From Cristatella mucedo (taxonomy: Eukaryota > Bryozoa > Phylactolaemata > Cristatellidae), in the NCBI GenBank assembly GCA_009760855.2, contig WPIO01000011.1, forward strand, positions 978,501 to 1,042,500: a stretch of 64,000 nucleotides of DNA, in the 5' to 3' direction. Numbering within the stretch: position 1 is the stretch's first letter; the number at the start of each line of letters is the position of its first letter. Below the pieces are notes generated by a model. It made no database searches. It was not told where the DNA came from and worked only from the letters and a program-made list of their open reading frames with translations. This document shows positions 22,601 to 32,944 of the stretch, one piece after another. The translations under genes and the position numbers were made by a program.

Positions 22601-25600
22601 TTCAATGTTCTGTCACTCACGTTTAGGTCTCTTCATTCTCCATCTCCCGCCTACCCATCGGAACTACCCCCCCCCCACTAGGCTCGGCACGTACCACCAG
22701 CTTTTCTGATTCAAATCGTTTAGCTATAGCTCGATACGAATCTCAATTCCTTTGGAGACCGGGCCTGTAGTTGGTCCCAAAGCGCGGAACTCACTCTCGA
22801 CAGACGTCACGACATCCGCAGACTTGATGAAATTCAAGACTAAAAAACACCTATTTATAAGAGCAGTCAGTCGGTCCTTTGATTTGTTCTGTTGCCAGCT
22901 TATGCATGCTGACACTGTGCATGGTGCAGCATATTGTGCAAGTCACCTCTAACCATGTATAGGTGTTGACACTGTGCATGTTTCCACTAGCCATTTGATC
23001 ATGCGTACTTTACAGCACTTGGAAAGTCCCTAGAATGAGATTAAGTTGCTATAAGCGCTGAACAAATTTATTCTTATTGATGTTATTATTAACAATCTCT
23101 GAAAGACTGTCTTTAAATGAACACTTTCGTTTCGCCCCCTTGCCATTTGACGTCGCTTGCCCCTTAGTCGTAGTCGCCCAAGTTGCTATTCTAAACATGA
23201 GTATCGGTAAAGTGCCTTGATATACAATCAGTTCCCTGAGCACGCTATACAAATCTATTATTATTATTATTATTGCTAAAGTATGGGATACCCCAGGGAT
23301 CGCTACTACGTCCTCTACTCTTGATAGTTTGTACTTGCCTGTCACTATGGGTGAAGGCTGGAGTAATTCCCGTGCTTTGTTTATAAAGGCTTTGTGTGCT
23401 TAAAGCTTATCTGTTTGCTGTTTGACCTTAGCGAGTAAGAATGTATGTGCTTTCAACATCTAAACGCTTATCGCTTCCGACTGGGTTGGCCACGCCGGCA
23501 GCTGCCTTTGATACGCCGGCGGCTAGTAACCTGCATATTAATTACGATCGTGCGTACCATTTATCCCATCGTTAACGTAGTTTAAATGCATTCCTAGATG
23601 CTGTTGCTGTTGCTAAGTTCCATGCTTTATACATTAACAAAAGAAAAGCGACGCGGAGCCGATGGGGGGACCGGGGCCACGAACTGAGACACATTTCTTA
23701 GGCGGGAGGTGCGAGCTGACTACCCGTTCATTTGGTATTCTTAGCATGGTCTCGAACCGCTCAGCGAGTTCCCCCTCAAGCGTTACTGTGGATTTCTAGC
23801 TTAGTGGTAATCAGGCCTGCTATAACTCCGGCTGCCCAACTTAACGCTTGTTTGGAATCCTCGCTCAACGTGCAATCAACCCCTGTTAATATTCGACCTT
23901 ATTTCTGAGAGGACTCGATCTTCTCGCCTCGACTGAAACGTGGCTAAAATCACTAAACTATCTGACATTTCAAGACGCAACTCCAACTGGCTTCTCCTTC
24001 TTTCACACTCTTAAAGCGATCAAAACTAGAGGAGGAATCGCTGCTATCGTACGCTCGAATTTCAATTTCAAGCCTTTTTCTGTAGCTCGAGCAGTCTTTC
24101 AAATCCGTTTTCTTGATTTCACCCGACAACAAGGTCCCGATGGTGGCAGTAGTCCATCACCCACCACACACCAAGTCCTCCTTTAGCTTAGATTTCTCTG
24201 ATCTCATTAACATGCTACGTGCAAGAAATCAATCTTTCCTCATTATGGAAAATTTCAACGTTCGTATTGATAACTTATCTGAAGCCTTCAGCACCAAATT
24301 TCGTGCACTAACTGACTCATTGTTACTTGCGGCTCATGCGAACGGCCCTACTTCCACCAAGGGCCACACACTTGACCAAATGTTTTCCTACAGCTGCACT
24401 TTATCAACACTAATTATTAACACGTTTTACTAATCTGATCGCAGGCAGATCTCACTCAGTCTGCACTGTGTGCCTCCTTCCTCCTTCTGTAAAATCACAT
24501 GTAAGTCTCAAAACCTCAAGACTCTTAACATCGACGCTGTTATCTTGATATTGTCTGCTTCGCCTCTGCTGCTCAATCCAGCTTCCGACCTCTCATAATG
24601 GGTAAGTTGCTACATCATGACACTAACTGACATGCTTGATGAGTTTGCACCTCTGATTAGGCGCACTGTGCGCCCTCACCCAGACGGCCCTTGGTTTACC
24701 ACAGACATTAAACTAGCTAGGTCTTCAAAGCGAAAGCTTGAAAAACCATGCAAAAGATCATAATTGACAGTCTATCGAAGGGCATACAAGGACAACTTTA
24801 GATCGTACCTATCGATCCTAGCCAAGGTCAAGTCTAGCTACGATGCAATAATTGTTAAATCACAGATGCACAATCGAAAATGCTGACGTCGGCAATCAAC
24901 TATCTCCTTAACCGCTCTCAGGTTAGCTCCTCACCTGATGATCCTTGTGATGACCAACCTGATCACTTCTCCCGCTTCTCTGTCAATAAGATAGACAAGA
25001 TCAGGGAGTCCGTCCCTAAGATATCAGCATCCCCCTTGAATTCTGTCCCTCAATTCCGTGCAGCACCTACGTGTCTACAGTCAAGGTCACTAGTGACCTC
25101 GTCCAGAAATTCATAACCTAATCAAAGAAGACAACTAGTTCTCTGGACCCTATTCCCACTGTCCTGCTTCTACGATGCGTTGATCTGCTGCTGCCATGCA
25201 TAACTAACATCATCAATATGTCATTAGCCTCAGCTCCATGTCCCAGCATCTTTCAAAAAGGCTGTAGTCAATCCACTACACAAGAAAGCAACACTAGAGC
25301 AAGAGAACTCGAGCAACTACCGCCCAGTCTCCCTAATACCATTCCTATCAAAGACACCGGAACAAGTCGTGGCAGATCGGCTGAACTCACATATTCAAAC
25401 TTCCAAACCTTGCTAGTAAGTTTCACTCTGGTTTTAGAACTAATCGCTTCACAGAGTCAGCTTCGCTTCGTCTGTAAAATGACCTACTCAGGAATGCAGA
25501 CGTGGGTAGAGTATCTCTGCTTGTTATGCCCGATCATTCGGTAACATTCGATTCTTTCGATCAACAAGTCTTTTTTGAGCACATCTTATCTTGCCAGGGC

Positions 25601-28600
25601 ATCACTGTCACTGCACTGCAGGTTCAGGTTCTATCTCAGTGGGAGAGTATTCAATATATATATGTGCTGTGAATTGACAAAGATACTGAGTATCGATGTA
25701 AATGGACAAAGATCATCCGAGAAACCTCTGAAATATTGGGTATCTCAGGGCTCCGCGGTTGGTCTCATTCTTTTCGTGATTTATACACTCCCTGTAGCCG
25801 ATGTGATTGCCAGGCACATTCTAGGGTTTTAATACTATGCAGATAACGCTCAGTTGTACCTTTGCTTTGATTCCTTACAGCCCTCCAGCACGTCGAATTC
25901 TTTCAACTCCCTTGCTGCAAGTAATGATGGCATCCGCACATGGATGGCAGCAAACTTTCCTAAATTTATTGATGGTAAAACCAACTTGCTAGTTATGGGC
26001 AAACCAAATGTGATCCAGAAATTTGAAAAGCGAACGCTCACAATCAACTCTTCCAGCATATCACCTGCTGAAACTGCACGAAATATAAGTCTCATGTTCC
26101 AAAGTGACCTTACATTTGACGAATACATCAGCTCCACTGTCAAGTCTGCCTACTTTCAGCTACATAAAATTGCTAAAATTCGGACTTGTTTGGACAGGGA
26201 AAACAAAGCTAAATCTATTCATGTATTTGTGACGTCCCATCTTAACTTATGTAACTCACTGCTTGTTGGTCTACCGGCCTGTGCAATCAGGCGCTTACAG
26301 CTGGTGCAAAATTCTGCAGCTAGGCTTGTCTATCGTGAACGTCACAGTTGCCCAGATCACACCACTTTTCGCCAACCTGCGTTGGCTCCCTGTCAAGCAA
26401 CGTATTGACTTCAAGGTTTTGTCACTTACATTTTAAATCCATTCATTTTTTGGCTTCAGCCTACCTATCAGATTTACTCCCACCAATCGTACCACCCTTT
26501 TTTGGAATCTAATTGTGTACCTCTACCTCGAACAAACCTTGAATCCTTTGGAGACCGCGCCTTTCGTTCGTATGCTCCCAAAGCCTGCAACTCACTCCCG
26601 AATTGCGTCACGACATCTCCTGACTTGACCAAATTAAAAAAGTAACTAAAAACGCATATATTTATGACAGCATTTAGTGTATCTCCGTGATTCAACCTCT
26701 ATGTTCTTATGCATGCTGACCCAGTGCATGTCACCATAACCATGAGCATGCTACTACTCACCACCCGATCGTGCTTCTTTCACAGCAAATGTAAAGTGCC
26801 TAGAAAGAGATCGAGTTCTCTGAAGGCGTTTTATAAAATTTGTTATTATTATTATTATTATTCCAACAGAGGTTTTCTATTAAAACTAGTGGCAGCGACG
26901 ACCCCTGGAAGTATATTGCCTGGCGGGCAATTTTCTGGCCATGAAGAAACCATCAGAATTCGCAAATATCTGGAACATGTTTAACGCTCTGTCGCAGCCA
27001 ATAAACATTCAAGCAAGAGAGCTACGATATTTTTGCTGTGCAGTTAGAAGGAGTCGCTGAGGCGTATCTTTGGCAGCTTTCGCATACGAAACCACAATCA
27101 GTGGAGACATTTGCAAATCTTCACGCTGCTTTCATTGCCTAAATTCGCACGGCCCGGCACGTGTGGATTATATCTTCAGCTTCAATCTAGGCTTGCGGTT
27201 TCCTACATATGCTCGCAGATGCTTTGATCCCGACCCTCCTTGCGTCACATCAAACGTATGGCTGACATTAGCATTTGGATGTTAGCAAACGTTCTACTAA
27301 TAATAATAATAATAATAATGCACTGGATAAGGCACCCTCAGAGAACTCAATCTCTTTCTAAGCGCTTTACATTTGCTGCAAAGGGAAACACGATTGAATG
27401 GTGAGTAATATCATGCTTGATAAACAACATAAATAACATGGTTAGGGGTGACATGCACAGGGTCAGCATGCAAATGTGGTTAGTGGCAGCATGCACGGTG
27501 TTAGCACGCATAAGCACATGAATGACGAATCACAGGGATCCACTAAATGCTGTCCTAAATGGGTGTGTTTTTAAGTTCTTTTTAAATATGGTCAAGTCAG
27601 GGGACGTTCTGACGCGTCAGAAGGGAGTTCCAGGCTTTGGGAGCATACGAACTAAATGCAAGGTCTCGAAAGGATTTGAGGTTTGTACGAGGTATTGGTA
27701 AACTGTTGGATTCCGAAAAGCGGGTGGTACGATGCTTGACCTGGTGGGGGAGTAGATCTGAGAAATAGCCTGGAGCCAGAGAATGAAGTGATCTAGAAGT
27801 GAGCGACAAAACCTTGAAGTCGATCCGTTGCTTGATCGGGAGCCAGTGCAGGTCGGCGAGAAGTGGTGTGATGTGGCAACTGCGACGTTCACGACAGACA
27901 AGCCTAGCTGCAGAGTTTTGCACCAGCTGTATGCCTGATTGCACATGCCGATTGGCCAGCAAGCAGTGAGTTAAAGAAGTCAAGACGGGATGTCACGAAT
28001 GCATGGACCAACTTAGACGTGGTATCCTTATCTAAACAAGCCTAAATTTTGGCAATGTTATGTAGCTGAAAGTAGGCAGACTTGATTGCGGAGCTGATTT
28101 GGTCGTCTAACGAGAGGTCACTTTGGAACATGACACCTAGATTTCGAGCTGATTCAACAGGACATATGCTGGCAGAGCCATAATAATTTTGACAATAATT
28201 TTGAGGGTCAGCCTTTCCAATTTCTGAATCACACTGGGTTTTCCCATAACTAGTAAGTTGAATGGACAATTAAACTTACTAAGCTAAGGGAAAGACTTTG
28301 CTACTGACAGTTGCATGATGTAACGTAATGTATTTGCTTCTGTAACTCCACAAAGCCGCAAAGGCTATGTGGCTGTTAGGCAGGAGAGTTTTGTATATCG
28401 CACTCACAGCCTAAGTGGCTTTTGGTACGCATTCGGTAGCAAACAGACTTCGTCGCACGCAACAAAGAGAAAGTGGGAAGCATAGCAGAGTCAGGAGAGA
28501 AGTTGAGGTAGCGAGCAACATGGAAGAAGCACCTCGGGACCGCTGAAAAGGATAAGCCATAGTCGGCAGCAGGAGAGTAGTTGTCGTTGCCTAAGAATTG

Positions 28601-31423
28601 TGGAAATGAGTTCCACAGTCAAGGACCTGCAGAGCTACAGCTTCCATCGCCGATGGTCTTTAAGCGGAGGAATGGAGCAGCTAACTTATTGTCCATACAG
28701 GACATGACGGCACGAGGAGGCTGAAACTGGTACAGCAGTTCAGCTAGGTACGAAGGATCCAAGCCCTGGCGGGCCTTGTGGGTCAGCGTAAGGACTTTGC
28801 TCTGTATCCGTTGCTCAACCGGCAGCCGTCCTAGCTCTTTTAGCAAAGGAGACACGAGCTCAAACCTCTGGGACTTGAAAGCTAGCCTTGCAGCCATATT
28901 CGTAGTCAGCTGCAGTGACCTAGTTGCTTTTTATGGTAGCCCTGCCAAAAGGAAATTTCAATAATCAGCCGGAGACAGAACTAAGGATCTTGTTAATTTA
29001 TTTGCAAGCCACTTCGGAAGACAGCTCGTAATCTCAGATAGGGATGGAACGTGATGAATCTAGATGGTGAGCCGTAATGGCTCACTAGGTAAGGCGGTTG
29101 CTTTTCACGACCTCTGCCCCGAGGTCGTGGGTTCTAATCCTCTGGTGGGCGATCCTTTACCGCCACTGCAAGCGGTGGTGATAGCCGTAAAGGCCTTTCT
29201 GTCGCTATACAAAAAGAGGCTGTTAAATCAGCTAGTATTTATTTATTATTATGGGCCCGCCTAAAATATCTCCTTTAGCGTCAACTAAGAATCTGGTATT
29301 CTGTTCGAACATCACCTTTCATACATCGACAGCATTAGCTTTCCAATTACTTCCGCCATATTTCAGCCATAGCTCAGTATCATAGCAAACAATTCATTCG
29401 GGCTTTTCTAGTCAAGGATACCGCAGCCATGGTATGCATGCATTTGTGATATTTGCCGTATGCTATCTATATCTTTCTTTTTCATTATTTGTAGCTTCAT
29501 CAAATTTCTAATAAGATACCATATTCTGCCTGCTTAATGAAACTTCTTAAACTGATGCAATACACCGCGGTTAGGCTTTTCTGTCGTGAATGCCACATCG
29601 GACCATTTCTCATCTAAATTTAATTTCACAAGCCATTTATCAATTTAGGATTGCGACGCTCACTGTTGGGTTCCTTCATGCTCTTGCTCCGGTCTACCTG
29701 TACCCTAGTGTAGGTGGAGCCACTGACATTCGATTTGTCGGACTGGGCGTCGCCTTGCCCCTAAAGGGAAAAGGCTGGGATCGGCTCCAACAGGCCCGAG
29801 GACCGGAACTTGGGACGGCGGGCTCGCTCTCTTTCGGCGGAAGCTCTCGACTGTGGTAGCCGTCCACTCCGTCTTTCCCAGAGTTCTCAGCTAGCTGGGT
29901 CTTTGGCGGCGTACGCTCGTACTGGTGGAATGGAGTCCTGCGACGGTGTGACTGTGGAAGCCGACTGAGAAACTAACAAGTTTGTTCACGCTTGCGGCGT
30001 CACCTCTCGCGCCCCTGCAGTATACCTTGTATAGGACCTTCCCTGTAGACTTGTTTAGTTTACCCCTTGTATAGCGCATGCGTGTGTATTATATAAAGTG
30101 TTGAGTACCTGGTCGATGGCGCGTGAACCGTTGTTGCTGGAGGGCCCACGTAACGACCAAGAACCGGCATAGACAGTAGGGGGCCCTAGTTAGAATAGGC
30201 TAGCACCTGTGAACTCGGCTACATTCTTAACCAGAACACTTAGTGATCAGACTTAGCTTTATACCATCGCCCATCTGACTCACGTCTTTTTCATGTGCCT
30301 CTAATCAACTTTAAATAATTTGGAGGCCATGCCGTATTTCACATTCTAGCGGAGCGTAAATCTTATTATCGAATGCCAGCAATACCTCCCGTGATGAGAT
30401 TTGAAAGAAATATAGAGACCCACTTGTTTCTAGCAGAGCTTATCCGTTTGTGGGAAAAGTACTGCATATGCGCGCTGAAATTGTGCACGTTATGACAAAC
30501 GATCGACATGCTTACTTTCCAACATGTGTAAAGTGCTTATAATACAATTTTATTCTCTAAGTGTGCTATACCAATGTTTTACTATTATTATTATCAAACG
30601 AGCGATAATTTAAAATCTTTGCCGTTGGATGCGTCCCATAATTATGCATGACAAACAACAATATGCAGATAATTACCAATGAAAACCAAGGCTTCAAATG
30701 TCTATTGCAAAACTGTATCGTGCTTAGACTGAATTCAAACTATTGAGTAGTTCATTACGAATTATTCTAATCTTTTTAAGCTTACTCATTCTTATTTAGT
30801 TAATTATTTAATCTAACCATATCGTATTTGTTAATGGTTTACCTCAAGACATGCTAGTGTACTACGATCGAGTGATTCCGAATATAGTTATTATTGTGAG
30901 GCAAACCCATTGAATTGAATTGAATTGAATTCAATCTACTTTAAGGCAAGTGTATCTAGCATACATAAGAAATTAATCTTCTAAGGCATAAGAAGAAATA
31001 AAAGCTTTTTTTAAATATAAGTGCGATATTTTAGAGCGATATCCAACACCGAGCAATATAATCTTACACCGAATACTCGTTTGTACCTGTTAACCAAGTT
31101 CGGTACTCTATATGATGACCACAGGGATTCCAACAACCATCTTGGTAACTTACTTGAACAATGTGCTCATAGTCCGCCTGAGTGAGGACGCAGTCGTTAA
31201 AAAGAATCAAAGCCACTCGATCAACCTCCAGCAAGTCAAGAAACTGTCTGACGTTCCGCCTCAGAATAGGCGCGTGATCTCTAGCAGGGACATCTATGCT
31301 CGAAGCACAGTTCGCTTCATTCTGAAAGTACGCACGCAAGTAGAAAATCTCACGCACAATGAATCGCTTGCTTTTATCGTGCTCAGAGATCATAGCAACT
31401 TCTGCATTCAAGCGGAGCAGCAA
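19486..31423 (-). CDS. CARD-only protein (two-exon CARD gene)
   Basis: Exon 1 (31,321 or 31,423 down to 31,154) encodes CARD helices 1-3: ILRRNVRQFLDLL, then VLTQADYEHIVQ. Exon 2 (19,626-19,486) encodes helices 4-6: RRMIEILCTLDRQAFDAF, then HSLAEAVRR and a TAG stop. Both sides are phase 0 with a GTAAGT donor and a TTCTAG acceptor. The product is essentially a CARD. CARD-only proteins are known as decoys or inhibitors of CARD-caspase recruitment and often arise by duplication next to a caspase gene. Here the gene lies directly upstream of a CARD-caspase, same strand, with the same intron position. The intron is 11.5 kb of LINEs, SINEs and an LTR-like element. Caveats: a GTACGC just before the stop could be a donor to unseen exons, and I do not know whether exon 1 has an upstream exon. 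Confidence 0.7.
19735..19872 (+). mobile_element. Degenerate SINE-1
   Basis: TTGGTCCAGG, then CGCGTCCTGCGACATATGCAAAGCACG and ATTTCTTGTAGGACACTATACAAAT follow the SINE-1 order with many changes. Confidence 0.6.
19880..20318. other. Possible retroelement scrap, otherwise nothing seen
   Basis: A plus-strand stretch near 20,070-20,130 reads GLFQTADGDEWRQHLKELTK, vaguely like the post-RT segment of LTR retroelements, but it is too short to assign. Confidence 0.2.
20322..20493 (-). mobile_element. LINE-1f 3' end, 5'-truncated
   Basis: (AAT)n, hairpin tail and the first 120 bp of 3' UTR, stopping within GGTCAGCATGCA. A very short insertion of 172 bp. Confidence 0.92.
20500..20970. other. No recognisable gene
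   Basis: AT-rich; short frames at 20,717-20,427 (minus) and 20,753-20,938 (plus) lack motifs. Confidence 0.35.
21862..21957 (-). mobile_element. SINE-1 partial, nested in LINE
   Basis: GGGGCTCGAGCCCACGACTT, CGGGGCGAGCACCTTAACCA and CCAGCTTGGCGG match the SINE-1 head. Its LINE-like tail is missing, and LINE RT sequence resumes on the right (GCAGCAAACATTCTC). Confidence 0.85.
22328..22510 (-). mobile_element. SINE-2, nested in LINE
   Basis: AAATCCTAGCTGATTGAACAG, CACCACCGCTTGCAGTGGCG and ACCGCCTTACCTAGTGTGCC match SINE-2 in reverse. LINE RT codons flank both ends. Confidence 0.9.
23205..23275 (+). mobile_element. LINE-type 3' tail remnant
   Basis: GTAAAGTGCCTTGATATACA then CACGCTATACAAATC and (TTA)n: the terminal hairpin and tail only. 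Confidence 0.6.
23450..26868 (+). mobile_element. LINE-1f, most complete copy (leader, endonuclease, RT, tail)
   Basis: In order: leader (23,450-23,890); AP endonuclease pieces (about 23,900-24,440; ETWLK-like, ENFNVRIDN, KGHTLDQMF); linker (LDEFAPLIRRTVRPHPDGPW, about 24,635); RT (25,180-26,400) with LIPFLSKTPEQVVADRL, a degraded YADN box near 25,835 and the thumb; then 3' UTR, hairpin tail and (ATT)n at 26,868. About 3.4 kb. Several frameshifts and stops, so it is not autonomous. Non-LTR elements of the CR1/L2 group nick DNA with the endonuclease and prime reverse transcription on the target. Confidence 0.93.
26875..27290 (+). pseudogene. Gag-like remnant of an LTR retroelement
   Basis: Broken frames spell YDIFAVQLEGVAEAYLWQL and QSVETFANLHAAFIA, the layout of retroelement Gag (hydrophobic block, Trp, then FxxLxxxF). 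Frameshifted and stop-ridden; neither LTR nor pol is nearby. Confidence 0.35.
27297..28262 (-). mobile_element. LINE-1f, 5'-truncated copy
   Basis: (AAT)n, hairpin, 3' UTR and RT C-terminus (PLLADLHWLPIKQRIDFKVL). Ends abruptly at the GKPSVIQK region. Frames 27,983-27,597 and 28,269-28,042 are its pieces. Confidence 0.95.
28310..28990 (-). mobile_element. LINE-2f fragment (second LINE family), 3' part
   Basis: A frame at 28,897-28,619 reads LVSPLLKELGRLPVEQRIQS and GLDPSYLAELLYQ, ending RLKTIGDGSCSSAGP, the CR1/L2-type RT C-terminus but a different family from LINE-1f. The tail (GCCACATAGCCTTTGCGGC) differs too. Confidence 0.82.
29066..29252 (+). mobile_element. SINE-2
   Basis: GAGCCGTAATGGCTCACTAGG head, GAGGTCGTGGGTTCTAATCC (B box with one change), CCGCCACTGCAAGCGGTGGT and GGCTGTTAAATCAGCTAG tail. 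Confidence 0.92.
29265..30597 (+). mobile_element. LINE-1f copy interrupted by an LTR-like insertion
   Basis: RT C-terminal sequence up to about 29,703 (CTTTTCTGTCGTGAATGCC, GCTCCGGTCTACCTG) resumes near 30,230 (CAACTTTAAATAATTTGGAGG) and ends in a tail with ATT repeats at 30,597. Confidence 0.7.
29709..30183 (+). mobile_element. Candidate solo LTR with CCCTAG flanks
   Basis: About 475 bp, starting TGTAGGTGG, GC-richer than the LINE around it, with CCCTAG immediately before (29,703-29,708) and after (30,184-30,189). The 3' terminus does not end in CA, so the element type is uncertain. Confidence 0.4.
30600..31060. other. No gene; short GAATT repeat
   Basis: AT-rich. Four TTGAA-type units at 30,912-30,933 (TTGAATTGAATTGAATTGAA). 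Nothing else recognised. Confidence 0.4.
31154..31321 (-). CDS. CARD-only gene exon 1: CARD helices 1-3
   Basis: Bounded by a pyrimidine-rich acceptor (GTACTTTCAG) and a perfect GTAAGT donor; 56 codons, phase 0 at the end. If the exon is instead the first one, an in-frame ATG at 31,423 adds 34 residues. Residue pattern ILRRN-FL-LL-L-VLTQADYE matches CARD N-terminal halves. Confidence 0.75.
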
Positions 31424-31439
31424 TTCTTGCCTCAGTTTT

Positions 31440-31880
31440 TATGAATCACTACTTTAATTTTCCAAGCTGACTGCATACTTCTGCCACTTTACTTCGAATG
31501 TGACAGCTGCGATGCCTAATTATAGACACCCGTAGCGAGATCGAGGCCAAGGTCTTCACTTCTTGGCTTAAGCCGCCTGGCTGGCCCGTGTATACGTAAG
31601 CTGTGTCGCAGTGTCGCACCACCGTGACGCCAGTAGCAGGGCCACTTGTGGCGCTGCTAGTCAGACTTTCGCGTTACTTATAACATGGGTAAAATTCCAA
31701 TCGCCAATATAGCTGATAGCGGCGCATAGCTTTTGTTCGGGCATTTACTACGGTCCGTACAAATTATTCTTCCCTTTTTTAACGGGTTCATTTTACCCAT
31801 GAAAGTCACCGTATTGTGTGAGGCGGCATATGGAATGGTCCCAATACTGTGTATGAAAAATGAACCTTTCAACTTCATTC
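31440..31880. other. Upstream region of the CARD-only gene
   Basis: No domain recognised; a minus-strand frame at 31,878-31,678 has no motif. Possible 5' region of the CARD-only gene. Confidence 0.3.
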
Positions 31881-31884
31881 CTTA

Positions 31885-32941
31885 GGTTTGCTTAGACTGG
31901 GATACTACATCAAAATTTGTCCGTGAATTCGTGACATATCGTCTCGACTTCTATAATTCTTCTGCTTGCTGGTCTCCCTGCATGTGAAATCAAGCGCTTA
32001 CAGTTGGAAAACTCTGCAGCTAGGCTCATCTGCTGTTAGCTTCGCAGTCGCCACATCACACCGCTTCTCGCCGACCAGCATTGGATTCCAATCAAGCAAC
32101 GTATAGACTTCAAGCCTATGTCACTTACTTTTAGGCTCATTCGTTCTCTGGCACCTGCCTACATATCAGAACTACTCCGCACCAGGCGAAAAATCACACC
32201 ACCCGCTGTTAATAATAATAATAACAATAATGCATTTGATAAAGCGCCATCAGAGAACTCAATCTCTTTCTAGGCGCTTTACATTTGCTGCAAAGGGAAA
32301 TGCATCTGAATGGTGAGTAATATCATGCTTGATAAACAAACAAAATGAATAACATGGTTAGGGGTGACATGCACAGGGTCAGCATGCAAATGTGGTTAGT
32401 GGCAGCGTGCACGGTGTTAGCACGCATAAGCAAATGAAGGACGAATCGCAGATACCCACTAAATTCTGTCCTAAATAGGTGTGTTTTAAGTTCTTTTTAA
32501 ATGTGGTCAGGTCAGGAGACGTTCTGACTCAAGTCAGGAGGGAGTTCCAGGCTTTGGGAGCATACGAACTAAATGCACGGTCCCCACAACCCGCTGTTGT
32601 GACTCGAATAGTTTAGCCATACCTATACGAACCTCAAAATCGTTGGAGACCGTGCCTTTATTTCCTATGCTCCTAAAGCCCGGTACTCACTACCGACGCG
32701 CGTCTCAACATCCCGCGACATGACGACATTTAAAAAGAAGCTTAAACGCACCTGTTCATTACAGCATTTGGTGAGTCTTCGTGATTCGTCCTTCGTGTGC
32801 ACGTGCCTGCTTACACTCCGCCTGCTGCTTGCGGATGTTACCAATGAACATTTGGTAATACTTTCTATACTGCATCTGTATTGTGCCTAGAGAGAGATTC
32901 ACTTCTCTGAGAACAATACGAATGTATTATTACTATTATTA
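31885..32941 (+). mobile_element. LINE-1f copy split by another LINE-1f
   Basis: RT C-terminal region up to 32,210, then resumes at 32,586 (GTGACTCGAATAGTTTAGCC) and continues to hairpin tail and (TTA)n at 32,941. Confidence 0.88.
32211..32585 (-). mobile_element. LINE-1f, 375-bp insertion with target-site duplication
   Basis: 5'-truncated minus-strand copy with (AAT)n at its 3' end. Flanked by 13-bp direct repeats ACCACCCGCTGTT (32,198-32,210) and ACAACCCGCTGTT (32,586-32,598), one mismatch. Confidence 0.95.
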
Positions 32942-32944
32942 AGT

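Larger units (their letters stand above)
20975..23095 (+). mobile_element. LINE-1f copy, 5' leader joined to RT, carrying two SINEs
   Basis: Begins with a leader homologous to 23,450-23,890 (CATCTAAACGCT, AATGCATTCCT, GCTGTTGCTGTTGCTA), skips the endonuclease, resumes in RT (LDLSAAFDHQVLL, 21,480) and runs to a tail at 23,095. A SINE-1 (21,862-21,957) and a SINE-2 (22,328-22,510), both reversed, interrupt it. Confidence 0.85.
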
